A DNA stretch of 64,000 nt from Hyperoplus lanceolatus (taxonomy: Eukaryota; Chordata; Actinopteri; Uranoscopiformes; Ammodytidae), in NCBI GenBank assembly GCA_026929865.2, contig CM049403.1:868001-932000 (forward strand), given 5' to 3'. Positions 1 through 55,584 of this stretch are shown piece after piece. A model generated the notes under the pieces. It ran no database searches and was not told the origin of the DNA. It was given only the letters and a program-made list of their open reading frames with translations. Position 1 is the first letter of the stretch. The number at the start of each line of letters is the position of its first letter. Both the position numbers and the translations under genes were made by a program.

Positions 1-264
1 AAAGCAGACAGGTTTGAGGAGTCGGTGATGTCTGTGGAAAGGTTTAAGAACGTTTTGTTTGGAAAGTTGGGTGCATTGAATGATGACGTAACACAGGCTG
101 TGTGGGTCTGCTGTGTGTGTCCCGTTCGTAAATTCATGCTTTGGTCGCAGCGGCCAATCAAATCAGAGGGAGGCGGGGTTTAGCCGGAGACTACTTCATG
201 CCCGTCGGTTACTGTGGCTTTCAGTGCGCGCATGTATTCACCGCCAGTATATGATATAAATATG

Positions 265-334
265 ATAATATTTATGATTATGAGAGGAAACATGAGGCTG
301 TTTAAAAGATATTTAAATGTTACTCGTAGCCGCT
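265..334. mobile_element. Right end of a TTAA-flanked element (truncated)
   Basis: The sequence from the block ATGAGAGGAAACATGAGG to the terminal ACTCGTAGCCGCT, followed by TTAA at 335-338, matches the ends of the fuller copies at 39855-41159 and 54662-55580. The GC-rich stretch at about 140-245 also recurs at 20540-20650. The left part of this copy was not recognised. Confidence 0.6.
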
Positions 335-695
335 TTAAGGAGCCATGTTGCTCTGTGTTGATACTATTGGGTTGATTTCTACTATCCTTGGCTGTAACTG
401 GAAACAGGAAAACTAAATTAGGGAAACAGTATGTTCAAATGGGGGTGAGTTAAGCTACAGCAACGATAACAAGACAATGCATTGGTTTGGGACTGGTAGC
501 ACTTTCCCTTTACACTGTTTACAATATTGGAACTACTGTCTCAAAGAGTTTCTGACATCTCTATCGACATCTGAAATTATATATTTTTATGATGTATTAC
601 TGAAATAAATAAATATCCTTCATAGGAAAAGCAGGTGGTGCCTGATTTGATACACATAAAGATATTGTTGTACATTTTTCAGTTTACCACTTTGC

Positions 696-697
<2 letters not shown>
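335..697. other. Intronic DNA, nothing recognised
   Basis: This is intron of the minus-strand gene downstream of exon I. I see no exon, RNA gene or clear repeat before the microsatellite at 698. Confidence 0.5.

Positions 698-735
<38 letters not shown>
698..735. repeat. (TG)n microsatellite beside exon I donor
   Basis: Nineteen TG units on the plus strand lie in the intron just after the exon I splice donor. On the transcript they read (CA)n. CA-rich intronic tracts near 5' splice sites are known binding sites for hnRNP L; an effect here is inference. Confidence 0.95.
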
Positions 736-737
<2 letters not shown>

Positions 738-751
738 TGATTGACACCAAC

Positions 752-43885
<43,134 letters not shown>

Positions 43886-43891
43886 CTGAAG

Positions 43892-43917
43892 ACACACACA
43901 CACACACACACACACAC
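43892..43917. repeat. (AC)n microsatellite next to exon A acceptor
   Basis: Thirteen AC units; the transcript reads (GU)n ending about 6 nt before the exon A acceptor, within the usual pyrimidine-tract position. Confidence 0.95.
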
Positions 43918-44414
43918 TGCTTAGATACAAGCAAGAGGAAGCATTCATCATGACGGGAGGCTAACAAACATGCCCACAGTGACAGATATCCTCCCCATGT
44001 TGAATCTCAAAGTCTATATAGTTTGATTCAGATTAGAAATAGAAATATTAAAGTCAGGGACACATTGATTAATCAATTGAAGCTAGCTAGCTCGGTGACA
44101 GGTAGAATTTCAACAAGAAAAGATCACAAGGTCAGTTATCTAACCCAACTGTAACCTGATCGATCTGATCTGTGATCAGTCAAAGATCAACACATGTAGT
44201 ATATACCCACGGTCCACCGCAACACAATTCTCATTCATCTCATCTGTTTAAGATTCCATCCAACTCAGTGCATCACATTGTTTCAGACTCAATATGAAAG
44301 AAAACTGCTGAACTTTAACATTTCACATAGCTGTCACACAAAAAGGGTTGGATGGACTGAACACACTCTTACAGCCTCCATGTAGTAGGGCTAATCATTT
44401 TACTTTTGTCCTGA
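43918..44414. other. Intronic or upstream DNA, nothing recognised
   Basis: No repeat termini or exons recognised between the exon A microsatellite and the LTR-like repeat. Confidence 0.45.
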
Positions 44415-47406
44415 TGTTGGGCCTACACAGAGTGTCTCATTTGAAATGTTGTAATGGGTTAATGCTGATGCTATAGTGCATTCCAAGGGACTAAAGTCTA
44501 TCGCATGTTTACATAAGTTTCTCTGTAGAATCAACCATCCCAGACCCCTGCGGAGGTCATAAACTCATTTAAGATGGGATAGTCCCTTTTAAAAGGTTGG
44601 TTAATCCAACCAGACCTTTGGGGACTAAGTCTCTGTTTAAAACTACTACTATAAAGTTGAAACCAGACATTGCAGGGCCAAGGCACCCTGCTATGTTTAC
44701 CTTATCTCAACTCTGAGACACAAGCTTCAAAGCTTTCTTTTCCTAAGGAAGGAAAAGCATCTTATTGGCTGGTTTGAATGTAAACACTGCTTGCTGATAA
44801 GACAACTAACTTCTGATTGGATGAGAATGCATTTGGACTGTTTTAATACAGGATGCAATACTCTCATCTTTGCCATTCGCCTTCGGCTTCCAGCCGTGAC
44901 AGAAGGTACGAAATGCTTAAACCTGAGGCTCAAGAAAAAGCAACCCCAAGTCCCAGTCCTTATTCTCGCTGGACGAGTTCATGGACTGCTGAAACATCTC
45001 CTCTGTTTTCCCGGATTCGAGAGATTTTTTTTGTTTTCCCGGATTTTTCCAACAGGAAACCTCTTCACCAGAGCTGAAGCAGCCACCTCAACCTCTCCTC
45101 AAAACAGAACTTCCCCCACACGCGCAAGGCGTGAGCAAAGACGCAGGATCCCTTCATCAAGACGCCTGCACTGCCCGTTCCACGGACCGGAGCCAGCCAG
45201 CGGACCTGCCGAGAAGTGAAGCCGCCTATCACTTATCATCTGGGCCGTTACTACTACGCTGCCACCAGACGCACCGCCAGCAGAGAGCAAGGCCCGACGC
45301 AGAGGGAGTTCTCCGCTTTCTTCTCTCCTCCTTGCCTACGCTGCCCATCGGACCGCAGACAGCCCGCTCTTACCAAGAAGAGCCGCTGACCCCCTGTTTT
45401 GCTTCCCTTGATCATCATCATGATCAACCTTTATTTAAACAGGCAAAAATTGCTAAGAAACAATGTCTTATTTAAGCAATGGCCTGGCAGGAGGTGAATG
45501 ACCTCCTGGGGGAAAGGGGAGAGGGAGAGAACAAGACGACACTGAACTATAGCCAGTAAAATCACACATAGACAACAATAACATATTCAACATAGCAACA
45601 AAAATTAGACAAACAGCAGTAACATACAGCATAGCAATAGATAAAAGTACTAGATCACGGTGAGCTTAGACTGAAGCAGCTACAGGTGTGCTTTATACAT
45701 TTTGTTAGGGCCTGTTTGAAGAGACAAACAGAGGTAAAGGATTGTGACTGTAGGGATCTTTGAAGTTGGTTCCAGCTGTCAGCGGCCGCAAACTGGAAGG
45801 AGGAACGGCCCAGGGAGGAGTATGCCCTCGTAGCATTTAACAGAATGAGGGGGGCAGAACGGGTGTTGTGTGTAGGGTGGGGGCGCAGGTGAAGAAGCTG
45901 AGTTAGATAGGGAGGAGTGAGACCTAGAAGAGTTTTAAAAACCAGCATCAGCCAGTGGATGTTGCGCCTGATGTCCAGGGGTGGCCAGTTTACCAAGGTG
46001 TAGAGGTCACAGTGATGGGTCCTGTACGGGGCGTTAGTTGCAAAACGAATGGCCGAGTGATAGAGGACGTTAAGCCGCTCAAGTGCTCCTTATGGGCGGA
46101 CCTGTAGATGACATCGCTGTAATGGAATAGTGGAAGGACAGTAAGCTGAACCAGGGAGCGTTTGACAGAGGCAGTGAATGAGGAGCGGTTGCGATAGAGG
46201 AAGCTGAGTCTGGCTTTTACTTTCGACTGCAGAAAGGACAGATGTTCAGTAAAGGAGAGGATGCTGTCAATCCAGACTCCCAGGTATTTGTAGGAGGACA
46301 CTAGTTCAAGTTGTTGGCCTGTAGCAGTCAGAATGGTACCATCTTGGAGGGGGGGCTTACGACCAAACCACATGACCTTGGTTTTCATGGGGTTTATGGC
46401 CAGTCCGAGGGCAGAAAAGCCAGCCTATATGGAGTGGAAGCTCTGCTGAAGTGTTCCCAGTGCAATGTCAGGTGAGGGACGCCCGCTGCCCTTATCAGCT
46501 GAGCTGCTTCCACACCACTGGCTTCCACAAGACGCGCTCCATCCGACACTCGTGATTTTCCCCTCAAGTATTCTAAATGAATACATGAGTGTTGAGTTTC
46601 TGTAATTGTAAAGTTAAGATCGCGTGAAGACAAACCCAAAGTCTCCCCGCATCATCCTTTATAATTATTATGTGTTAGATTGAAGCAGTAGGTTACATAC
46701 AAGCTTTGCATGCTACTTCCCCTACTGATTAAAGGTAGAATATTCAACTTTCAGAAGTTATCCACCACATTGCTCTTAGCAATTGATCTACCCGTGGCTT
46801 AAAAGCCACCTCAAACTCTCGCGTGACGTCAAACTCTCGCGTCCACCATCTAAATTCTAAAGTGACGTTCCTTTGTCACACACACACACTACACACATGT
46901 GCACACACCCGCACATAGATAGAAATACATGGGTTTTATAGTCTAAGTGTTGTTGTTATTGCTTGTGCTATGTCTGCTTTCTTAAATTAGATTAGTTAAT
47001 GGTTATTGACTTATGTGTATCGTTTTAATCAACTTGCCTAAGTAAATAAACCCTTACATTTGGATTTTAAGAAGCAGTGTCTGTGATATTTGTGTCTTGT
47101 ATTTCACTAATTGCTGGTAAATAAGGTCTATGCTCGAATATTCACTCCTTCATTATCTTAAATGTACTTTGTAACCAACTTTGACATTTTAAAAGGTAAA
47201 TCCCTTTAACATTATGAGACTGTTTTTCTGATTTGGTACAGAGTTCACTTTTTCAAAGGGTGGTGCTCCGTAGGTATTAATAAGAAATGTGATAAGCTGG
47301 ACTAATTTAATTGATCATTAATTAACATTTTTTCTTAATGTTATAATTTCGTTGAAATTAATAATATTCTTGACTTTGACCAAATCTACCCCTTGTGAAT
47401 TCCCAA
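44415..47406 (+). repeat. Long LTR-like repeat, copy 2, with LINE inserted
   Basis: It starts TGTTGGGCC and ends GAATTCCCAACA, with CTGA on both sides (44411-44414 and 47407-47410). The right 450 bp is highly similar to copy 1 (33015-34788). About 1 kb of L2-type LINE sequence interrupts it. No retroelement genes are attached. Confidence 0.6.
45418..46440 (-). mobile_element. L2-type LINE 3' portion
   Basis: The minus strand encodes reverse-transcriptase C-terminal motifs: KTKVMWFGRK, YKYLGVWIDSILSF, then after a frameshift near 45990 NIHWLMLVFKTLLGLTPPYL and FAAADSWNQLQ. The 3' end carries a short TGATGA-type repeat, as in CR1/L2 elements. It sits inside the LTR-like repeat and is younger than it. 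Confidence 0.75.
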
Positions 47407-47410
47407 CACT

Positions 47411-48531
47411 GAGGACAATGTCAGAGGGAAGGTCATAGTTGAAAAATAATGGGTTTATCATCATCAGCCCAGCAAATCTCAAGGAATACAGGGTGTACAT
47501 GTAACATCTGGCCACCATTGATAGTCTACCATAGACACCATGTCAATAGACTCTAAATCACTGTCAGCGATTCCATCCTAAAACATTGCTTACTCACCAA
47601 ACTCAGAATGTACGTGGGCAAATACATTTTGAGATTCATAAAACCATGCGGCGCTCACTTGTACGCAGTCTGCGCTCACTTGTACGCAGTCTTCCCTTTA
47701 TAAATACCAACCTGCAGTGAATTGTGCGCAGAAGATCTCCACCCCATGTCCTCCCACTTCACCTCCCAGGTTCATCCCACAATCTATCATTAATGGTCAA
47801 TGCTAAATAGCTCCTGAATATGGTGACGCGTATATTAAGCACGGCATTGTGACTGACAAGAGGAGAAACCGGAGGGGACCGGCCGCAAAGAAAGTGACTA
47901 GGAAGGTTAGAAAGCCCATGCCTTGACGCTGTAACTGGCACAAACACACACACATACACACACAATATCATGATTGGCACAGCCCATGTTTGTACTGTTT
48001 GAAATATCACATATTAGCCTACCTGTAGGCTTATATAAAATATGTTGTGAGAAGTAAAATAATGCATAAGTCTATTCCAAAACATTGTTTCCCTCCCGTG
48101 AGATCAACACATTTCCAACAACGCCTGAATAGTTTAAACTTCGAGGGTGAAATGTTATCGAAAAGAAATGCATTTAATAATTTGCTAAATTCATAATGTG
48201 ATTTTATCCAACAGAATACAAAGTTTAATTCATATGTGTTGGCCTTAGCTTTGTACAAAACTTTTTTTAAGCACAACAAAAACACCCATAAGGAACAGTT
48301 GTCTCAGAGTTAAAATTATATGGAAATACACCATACAAAACATGATAACAAGCTTTCATGCAAAAATGGCATGTGTACACATTGCAAATTCCAACAAAGA
48401 AAACAAGCATAGATTATATTAATATCAAAGTTGTAACACAAAATAAATAGTTAAAAGAAAGAGAGAGAATAAAACAAGAAAACAAGGGGGTATGGGGGGT
48501 TAGTCCTCTGGCAGGGTTGGTAATGAGTTAA
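47411..48531. other. Intronic or upstream DNA, nothing firm
   Basis: TTTATAAATACCAAC at about 47698 recurs near 51036, hinting at an old repeat, but ends were not defined. No coding sequence seen. Confidence 0.4.
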
Positions 48532-49551
48532 AGCTGGGGTATATGATTTCTGATTGTTGTTGAAGTTAACATGAGCTGTACACTTTGACTAATCAGACGG
48601 GGCTCAGATTCTCTGTTCTTATTGGCTGTTGGGACTGTCCATTCACTTTGGTACGACCGGAAAAAAAGTAAGTCTCAAGCCCATTCCTGTGAGGAGTTAT
48701 GATTTAAAGAAATGACCAAAATGCTCACTCAAGCCGCCAGGGGGCAGCCAAAATTTGAAAAACAGGACATTTTAGCAACGTGGGAAATGGTAAATGGCAA
48801 TCTTGCTTCACCGCTATTAATGTTTCCTCCAGTGCTTTATGGCAAAGTAAAAACTAAAAAAGCATGCAAGTGTAAGCCTACAAGATTTATTTCCTAATTT
48901 TCAATGCTGCTTTATATGTTTTAAATTGGGAAAAACGTATTCCAAAACAACCACTAACCTCTTTTTTTTTTTAAATAAATCAAAACAGTAGAAGTTGCAC
49001 TTTTATTTAATTGTATTTTGTACTGTCTGCATGTTTGCACAAAATGTGTACCTGTACATGGCAAACAAAATTGCACAACTGTAAGGTCAGTGTCTGTTGT
49101 ATTTTTGTATTCAAATAAACAGTTGTTCATTTCATTAGTGCGTATTGGCATCTTTAAGCAAAAAAAACCCAAACATTTTGCTGCGGCGCGCCAAACCTCC
49201 TATTCCCATGGCCAGCAGCAACCTTTACCAAGACATTTCCTGGAGGGTACAGAGATCCCTTGTGATCCGTGATAATGTAGGTTACAAATGTAGGCTAGGA
49301 TATTACTGAAAAACAAAACTAAAGATTTGGAGTTGACATATGTAAGTTATTTTGCTATTATTTTACTGGTCCGGCCCACTTGAGATCAGAGAGGCTGTAT
49401 GTGGCCCTCGAACCAAATCTCCCCTGGTGTAGAGCGTGTCAGGGAGGGACCAAAGGGGAGGGACCAAAGAGAACAAGTGGAGCGATTGAGGTATTTGGAT
49501 TCGAATCTCTATCCCAACTGCCATTTTCTCCCAAAATCATATAGCCCAGCT
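48532..49551. mobile_element. TTAA-flanked element (AGCTGGGG, copy 4) with insert
   Basis: Ends AGCTGGGGTATATGATTT and the complement of AGCTGGGCTATATG lie between TTAA at 48528-48531 and 49552-49555. The flanks match copy 3, but the middle (about 48650-49420) is different sequence, with a GGTCCGGCCCACTTGAGATC block resembling the end of a fish hAT element. Confidence 0.8.
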
Positions 49552-49758
49552 TTAAAGTAAGTTATAAAATAATTAAAACATTTTGTAAATTTGGTGGAGT
49601 AGCCTTTCACTGATAAGCCTTTTTTTCTAATTTGAAACCGATATGGATAGCACAATAGGATTCCTTGTGAAACTAGAAGGGTTAATGGGCAATGAAGATG
49701 TGAGTAAAGCCGCGAGTGTAGAGGAGAAACACGACTGGTTCTCAAGATTACACATTAA

Positions 49759-50587
49759 AGCTGCGAACACACTGCACTGGCCGTGCGGCGAGATTACATA
49801 CAAAGTCAATGTACTAGCGCGTGGCTGTGCGTCCACCCAAGAATCGGCGTCCAGCGGCGGGCGATTCCGCGGCACGTGGCCGCGCCTCATCGAAGCGCGT
49901 GAATCGAAGGCACTACCATTTGCGGCACGGCCAACATTTGCGGCGTCGCCGCGCTGCGATAGCCAAAAATAGTAGATAGTCTGCAAGCCGAGGTGGGCGT
50001 GTGGAGTGAGGACATTTTGCTTCCAATACATTCTGCAAATATGTGTATTTTGCATCTGTTTAGCTGTTGGTTGTACTTTAGCCAAGGTAGTGCCGGTTAG
50101 CATAGTGAAACTCACCCAGCTGTGTGCTGTTCCGGAGGATAATATGAACCCAAAGTTGACGGCAGTGTCCGTGTGGAATTCCAATATAGTACAGCGAAGC
50201 ACCGGTGTTGTCCTCCGTCAGCCGGCGCACTTTCACTTTCAGGTAGGCTGATGTCTGCCTTTATTTTTGCAGCTGAGCACACACTGCTGTTGTTATTGTG
50301 TTTAGTATGTTGCCGAATTGCTGTTAATGTGTGTGTATTTGCGATCGGGGTGCGTCTTCATGATGTGTTAATGCTATTTGTGACATGACTGCCGCTGGTT
50401 ACACAGTGTACCTACATCTGTATTTTTTGGCACAGCTGGACCATGTTGTTGTTGTTGCTCCGTAAGTGTGACGGGTCTGATCTCAGAAACGGCGTCAGGA
50501 ATATATGGCCCAATATGATCAAGCGGCAAGCAACTTGCGTTCACGCGGCCAACCGCCGCAGGGGGCCAGTGCGGTGTGTTCGCAGCT
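49759..50587. mobile_element. GC-rich TAA-flanked miniature element, copy 2
   Basis: Ends AGCTGCGAACACACTGCA and the complement of AGCTGCGAACACACCGCA are flanked by TAA. The interior matches 8110-9122. A short plus-strand frame runs from 49643 into the element but has no recognised domain. Confidence 0.78.
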
Positions 50588-51678
50588 TAATAGTTCAGGA
50601 GATTGAAGTGGCGCCAGTAAGTTAATTTATGTACTTGTGCTGACCAATAATACAGAAGAAAATTTGGTAAGGCGAGACCGCCGTCAGATGTGGATTTTTG
50701 CAATAATGACTTTCTTACAGTAGTACAAAACTACATTTAACACAATGTCTAAAATATGTTTGCTCTCCTGCTGGCCACACATGTAAACACCTCCAGACGT
50801 ATAGGATATTATTATAGATTAGCCTTTAATTGCAACTATAGGTAATTTTATACATAACTGATTACATATATTAAGTGCAGAGTGTTTCATGTGTGTGTTT
50901 TTCAAAAGACAGCTTTGTTTCGTGGTGTTGCCATTGAGTGTCACTGATTCCCCGAGTCTGGAAAACCCTAGTGGGAGCTCTTAGCATGATCAAAAGTTGC
51001 TGTGGGAATACACACACTTCTCCATAGAATCTTTCTATAAATACCAACGTTTGCAGTGCTTAAAAGTGCTTAGACACGCTTCATCTGGGTTGACGGAAGG
51101 TTTTTGTGCACAGAAGCGTTTATAAATGAGGGCCCAGGGGCTTCATTTATCACGATCATAATCAATCCTAAATATGCCGCAGCCTTTGCGGGCTCACTTA
51201 ACGGCATGCTCAAATTTACCCATACATAGTCATTGAAACGCCCCAAATAAACACCATTTACATGAAGGCGATCGTGACGAACGCCGACTCAAAGGGAAAT
51301 GGAAAAATAGCTTCCACACGGTGTGGAACACTGTGGCCACGCCAAAATTCCAATGGTGAGTTGGCGACCAGGGAACATGTAGTTTGGTGACACAGTGTGA
51401 GCATAAAGGCGTCAGATTGTGTGGCGATCTCTGTGAACGATGTGGCCGAAATAAAAAGTAGCGATCCGACATTAAAGTGAACGCCAAAAAGTGCACATCT
51501 TCACACAGCAGTGTGTGTGCCATGTATGAGCGGGGCACGCTGAAATAGTTTACTGTGTTCTGCTGCTTCTACTTTCCTTGATTTCTCTGCTGGACTTTCA
51601 TTTCACTTGGTTAAGGGTACATCATCACTGCCTTTAGATATCACAACTTTAAACTATTTCAGTACTTCCTTTACTTAA
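50588..51678. other. Intronic or upstream DNA, nothing firm
   Basis: Motifs TTTATAAATGAGGGCCC near 51120 suggest the end of an old transposon. No exon or complete element was defined. Confidence 0.4.
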
Positions 51679-52278
51679 GGAATAGTTCAACATTTTACAT
51701 TGTTGGGTTTTGGCCTCAGTCTCCGGTTGAAGAAAAGAGGACAGAAAACCGTTCCTGTAACTTTGTGCATTTGTGATATAGAAATAGGCAAAGATCTGTC
51801 ATCCAGGTTAGCTTAACACAAACACTGGTAGTCTAGGGGAGCAGGTTAAAAGATGAACTTTACAACATTACTAAACGCTCCGGTGTGCTTGTTGGGTCTA
51901 GTTTATTTACCACATTATGTTGCGTTCTATATTTTAACACTTTATGTCATTTTAGAATCAAATGCCTACGTGACCGTCACAGGCACTTCCTGGTTTCCTT
52001 CCGCTATACTTATTATTTAAACATATAACGTGTACAAATATAGAGCCCAACATAACGTGGTAAATAAACAAGACCCAACAAGCACTTCAATTATGTTGTA
52101 AAGTTCATCTTTTAACCTGCCTTGACTACCAGTGATTGAGCTAAACTAACCTGGATTAGCGACCTACATCCATTTCTCTATCAAACATACACGCACAGTT
52201 ACACGAACGGTTTCTATCGCCTTTTCTTGAGCCAGAGAGTGACAAAATTATAACAATTAAAAATGTTGAACTATTCCT
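51679..52278. mobile_element. Fold-back element with about 280-bp inverted arms
   Basis: The 600-bp block begins GGAATAGTTCAACATTTT and ends with its complement. Shared blocks such as CAGGTTAAAAGATGAACTTT and CTTGTTGGGTCT continue inverted through both halves, so nearly the whole element is two arms. TTAA lies on both sides (51675-51678, 52279-52282). Confidence 0.8.
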
Positions 52279-52282
52279 TTAA

Positions 52283-53205
52283 TATTGGGATCTTTCAAAA
52301 TTGCTAAGCTTTAAGAGTTGGATGATTTAACAGCTGTTTACTACCTCATGTTGAAAATATATTTTGGACTCATCCTGTTATCCCATGAAGCATATGTGTA
52401 GCTATCAATTTCTTACCAAGTTTATATTATACAAAGCCCTCTCAGACATGGTTTTAAGTGTGTGTGCGTGCGTGTGTGCGCGCATGCATGTGTATATCTA
52501 TGCATTGGACCTTGCTCTGCTCTGGGTTCACAGCCAGTGAATGCTGAACAAACCATTCTCTGTGACTGAGAAGAAAGACATGCTTTAATACTGACTGTAC
52601 TTGTTTGATCTAGAAGATGCTCAGCAACTTAGTGTGATGGTGTGGGCGGGCACAGACAGCAGGAGAGAGCAGAGCACAATGGCTGCTAGTGAGCCTGGCC
52701 TTGAGCACAAGCAATATCAATGCACCTCTGTTCATCGTATCTGGGTCTGCTGACATACCAAGGATATTAAAAAATATACTGTAGCTCCCATTATAATCTG
52801 TTCCACACAGAAATGGTTGGGTAGAATTTTGCAATCACTGACGATACATACATGCATCATTCATCGTTTTATCATTAATTAAAACAATCATAAAATGTTA
52901 TTCATGCAAACCTGTATCTTCAAAATTGGGTCAAAAAAACAAGCTGTTAATGGTCCAGGTGGAAATCAATACCAGACAGAGAACATTGAAGTCTGAAAAA
53001 AAGGCAAGTAGCATTTTTTTTGCAGGAACATTCCCGGGGTCCCTCACTTTAGATAATTTCCTTACTGTCAAGACAAAAAAAATTAAGAGCCCAAGTCGCA
53101 CTACATCCTGCCATTCACAACACAATGGCTACGGTGAAATACATCCTGGACATCTTCGAGACCTGCTGCACGCACGCACACAAAGCCTGCATTCCATTCC
53201 CCATA
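52283..53205. other. Intronic or upstream DNA, nothing recognised
   Basis: A short mixed TG/CG run lies near 52460. No exon or repeat ends were identified. Confidence 0.45.
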
Positions 53206-53345
53206 GCTTCTGCTATTTAGTATGGTAGAAAAAAAGATTTAGGATTTCCCAAATCTTGTGGTCAGATTTAGTATGCTTGAAAGTACCCGGATGCCTACAT
53301 ACGGACGAGATTTTTAGTGTTGAAATCAGCATGCTATTTGATGGA
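53206..53345. mobile_element. Fragment of the GGTTGCATTCCGAATCG element
   Basis: Blocks around AGATTTAGGAT, GAAAGTACCCGGATG and TTAGTGTTGAAA match, inverted, the interior of the complete element at 63357-63758. Confidence 0.6.
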
Positions 53346-53904
53346 ACAGTGGATCTGGGGAATGTTATCTAGATGTCCAGTTGTATATGGAACAGCAGTG
53401 TTCTGTTACCAGTGCCAGGCACTTCAGTATGGAGGATGTTCTGTATTGTTGCAGCATCAAAGTACTGATAGAGAATGAGTAACGTCAGTGAAACGTACCC
53501 TGCGTGTCATGCTTTAGGGGCGTGTTAGGCACCCATGAAGCAGAAAGTCACTTCCTTGTGGCTTCCCTGCGCCAATGAGCAGCTTTCATAGGAATGAATG
53601 GGCGCCATGTTTCAATCCAGTGTAATGTCAGCGATTGTGTTAAATTGACTTTTCATTAATTAAGAATTAGCGATGACAAAAATCCTCCAAATGAGTATAA
53701 TTCTTGCCTTGTTGCTGATTCTCTTACGAGTTTTCAGTTTGTATCACTTCCCAAAGGAACAACAAACCCCAGCTTACATTGTAGTCAATCGTTAGCTGTC
53801 CTTTATATCATCAAGTCAAATACTTGCTGCAATACTCATGTGCCTATTCTGCAACACCAATGATGGTGTTACTTAAATAACTTCATAAACCACAAAGCAT
53901 GATA
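53346..53904. other. Nothing recognised
   Basis: Unremarkable non-coding sequence with no identified repeat. Confidence 0.4.
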
Positions 53905-53916
53905 GATGAGCTTAAC

Positions 53917-54107
53917 CCGGGGGGCGCTTTTAGCTCAGTTGGTAAGGCGTCCCCCTCTCGGGCCGGGCCCAGCAGCAGACCCGGGTTCGATTCCCAACCG
54001 CGGTCGTTCTCTGCATGTCACTCCCCTCTCAGCCCCATTTCACCTCTGTCTCTCTGCACTATCAATAAAGCATAAAAATGCCCAAAAAAATATCTTAAAA
54101 AAAAAAA
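53917..54107 (+). mobile_element. tRNA-derived SINE with exact 12-bp duplication
   Basis: An A box (TTTTAGCTCAGTTGGTAAGG) and B box (GGGTTCGATTCCC) precede a 100-bp body and an A-rich tail. GATGAGCTTAAC is repeated exactly at 53905-53916 and 54108-54119, the mark of LINE-driven insertion. The perfect duplication suggests it is fairly young. Confidence 0.9.
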
Positions 54108-54119
54108 GATGAGCTTAAC

Positions 54120-54661
54120 GACCTCCACACACATCCTGCGTCTACCTCTGGAGCGCGTCGCCTTACCTTACTGCTGCGTCTCTCGGACTTTTCTCGGACA
54201 CACATGGAACGTCTCAACTGCTGCTACTACTGTTGCTGCTGCTGCAGCAGCGCTGCTTCAAAATCACTGTCTTTCTTTGTTGTTTCCCTTTGATTATTCT
54301 TGTTCACATTGTAACCGAGGGTGTATAGTGTGTCCTACTTTGTCATTGTAGAAATAAAGATACGGGAACTCCATTCACTGAACTGCACTTTATTCTAGCG
54401 CTCACAACATCGAACTTTTAGTCAGACACATTTACACGGCTGACACTTACGTTCTGCCCCTTCATAATAAAAGCACTCAGGAGGAAATAGATAGACCAGT
54501 TGCGCCAACAGCCGATTGCACAATTAAATCGTGAAATAAAGAGATTATTTGCGTATACGACTGAGGGATATTTTATTTTGAAAGAAACACAACGGGAAAT
54601 CGTGTAACTAGAGTGAATGCTGCTGGTATGACTGTCAACAGAGTATTTCTCTATCAGTTAA
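54120..54661. other. Nothing firm; short GCTGCTGCAGCAGC palindrome
   Basis: A CTG-rich stretch near 54225-54262 contains a small palindrome. No gene or repeat was assigned. Confidence 0.4.
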
Positions 54662-55580
54662 AGCCACTACGAGTAACATGGCACGTTGGCGTCCCCTTTG
54701 GACAAAAGCGTTAGTATTTTTACGACGCCCGCTGTCGCAAAGCTGTTTACTAGCGCGTGCCAGGCACGTGAGTGTGAACTGAGAAGGGAGCAATATAGTG
54801 CATGTCCGTGTGTTGAAAGTGTGAGGACTCTTTTCGGCTCCGTGAGAGTGGTTTTGACACTGCATGAACTAATGCCAGTCACTGCCACACGCACCTGATT
54901 GCAATGCTGATTGCTAACTACTCTCTCTCACGGAGCTGAAAGATTAGGCTACGTGTCCGACTCCTCACAGAAAGCGAATGAACGATAGACGGCAGTTAGT
55001 ATGGATCACGATGAGGTAATGTGTTTGTGTTGTTGATGTAAATAATGACTATTTCAGATAATGGTTATCTGATGATGGTGAAGCAAAGCAAACGTGTTAG
55101 TACCAACCGCTCATTCATTTAGGAGTAAACACTGCAGTCTAGTTTCGCTCTTGTGAAATTGTATACACGTTGCTTGGCAACGCCCTTGTCCCCCGTAGCC
55201 TATATCACTCTCCCTTTTAGCTTTTCTTCATTGCATTTTCTTTTTTTTCTTTGATGGTTCAGCCCCGTTATCAGTCATTATGACGACAAATAACTGTATC
55301 AAACAAGGCTCCCGTTCCCCTTCCCTCACCTGGAGGGATAGGCTTCACGTTGCTGCGCCACACTGAAATCTGCGACCAATACGGATATGTGACCATAGAG
55401 CTTGCACGAGCGAACCGAAAATCGTACTGGGTGTGCGACCAGACCAAAAGCAGTAATAAAAACTATTTAAAAACGTCTTTCTTTGCACTGATGGTCTGGT
55501 TTGCTGTTAAAGGTAATTTATGATTATCAGAGGAAACATGAGGCTGTTTAAAAGATATTTAAATGTTACTCGTAGCCGCT
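54662..55580. mobile_element. TTAA-flanked element (CTACGAGTAA family, copy B)
   Basis: Ends AGCCACTACGAGTAACATGG and the complement of AGCGGCTACGAGTAACATT lie between TTAA at 54658-54661 and 55581-55584. Most of it is the reverse complement of 39855-41159 without the nested hAT. Confidence 0.87.
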
Positions 55581-55584
55581 TTAA

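Noticed and set aside
49643..49757. Possible exon before the GC-rich element (MDSTIGFLVKLEGLMGNED...)
   Set aside because: An open stretch of about 38 codons with no recognised homologue and no checked splice sites; too little to call.
53917..54000. tRNA gene with A and B boxes
   Set aside because: The tRNA-like head runs into a SINE body and A-rich tail, with 12-bp target duplications on both sides, so it is a retroposon.
54225..54262. Trinucleotide (CTG/CAG) expansion
   Set aside because: Only a few imperfect CTG units are present; it is short and interrupted.
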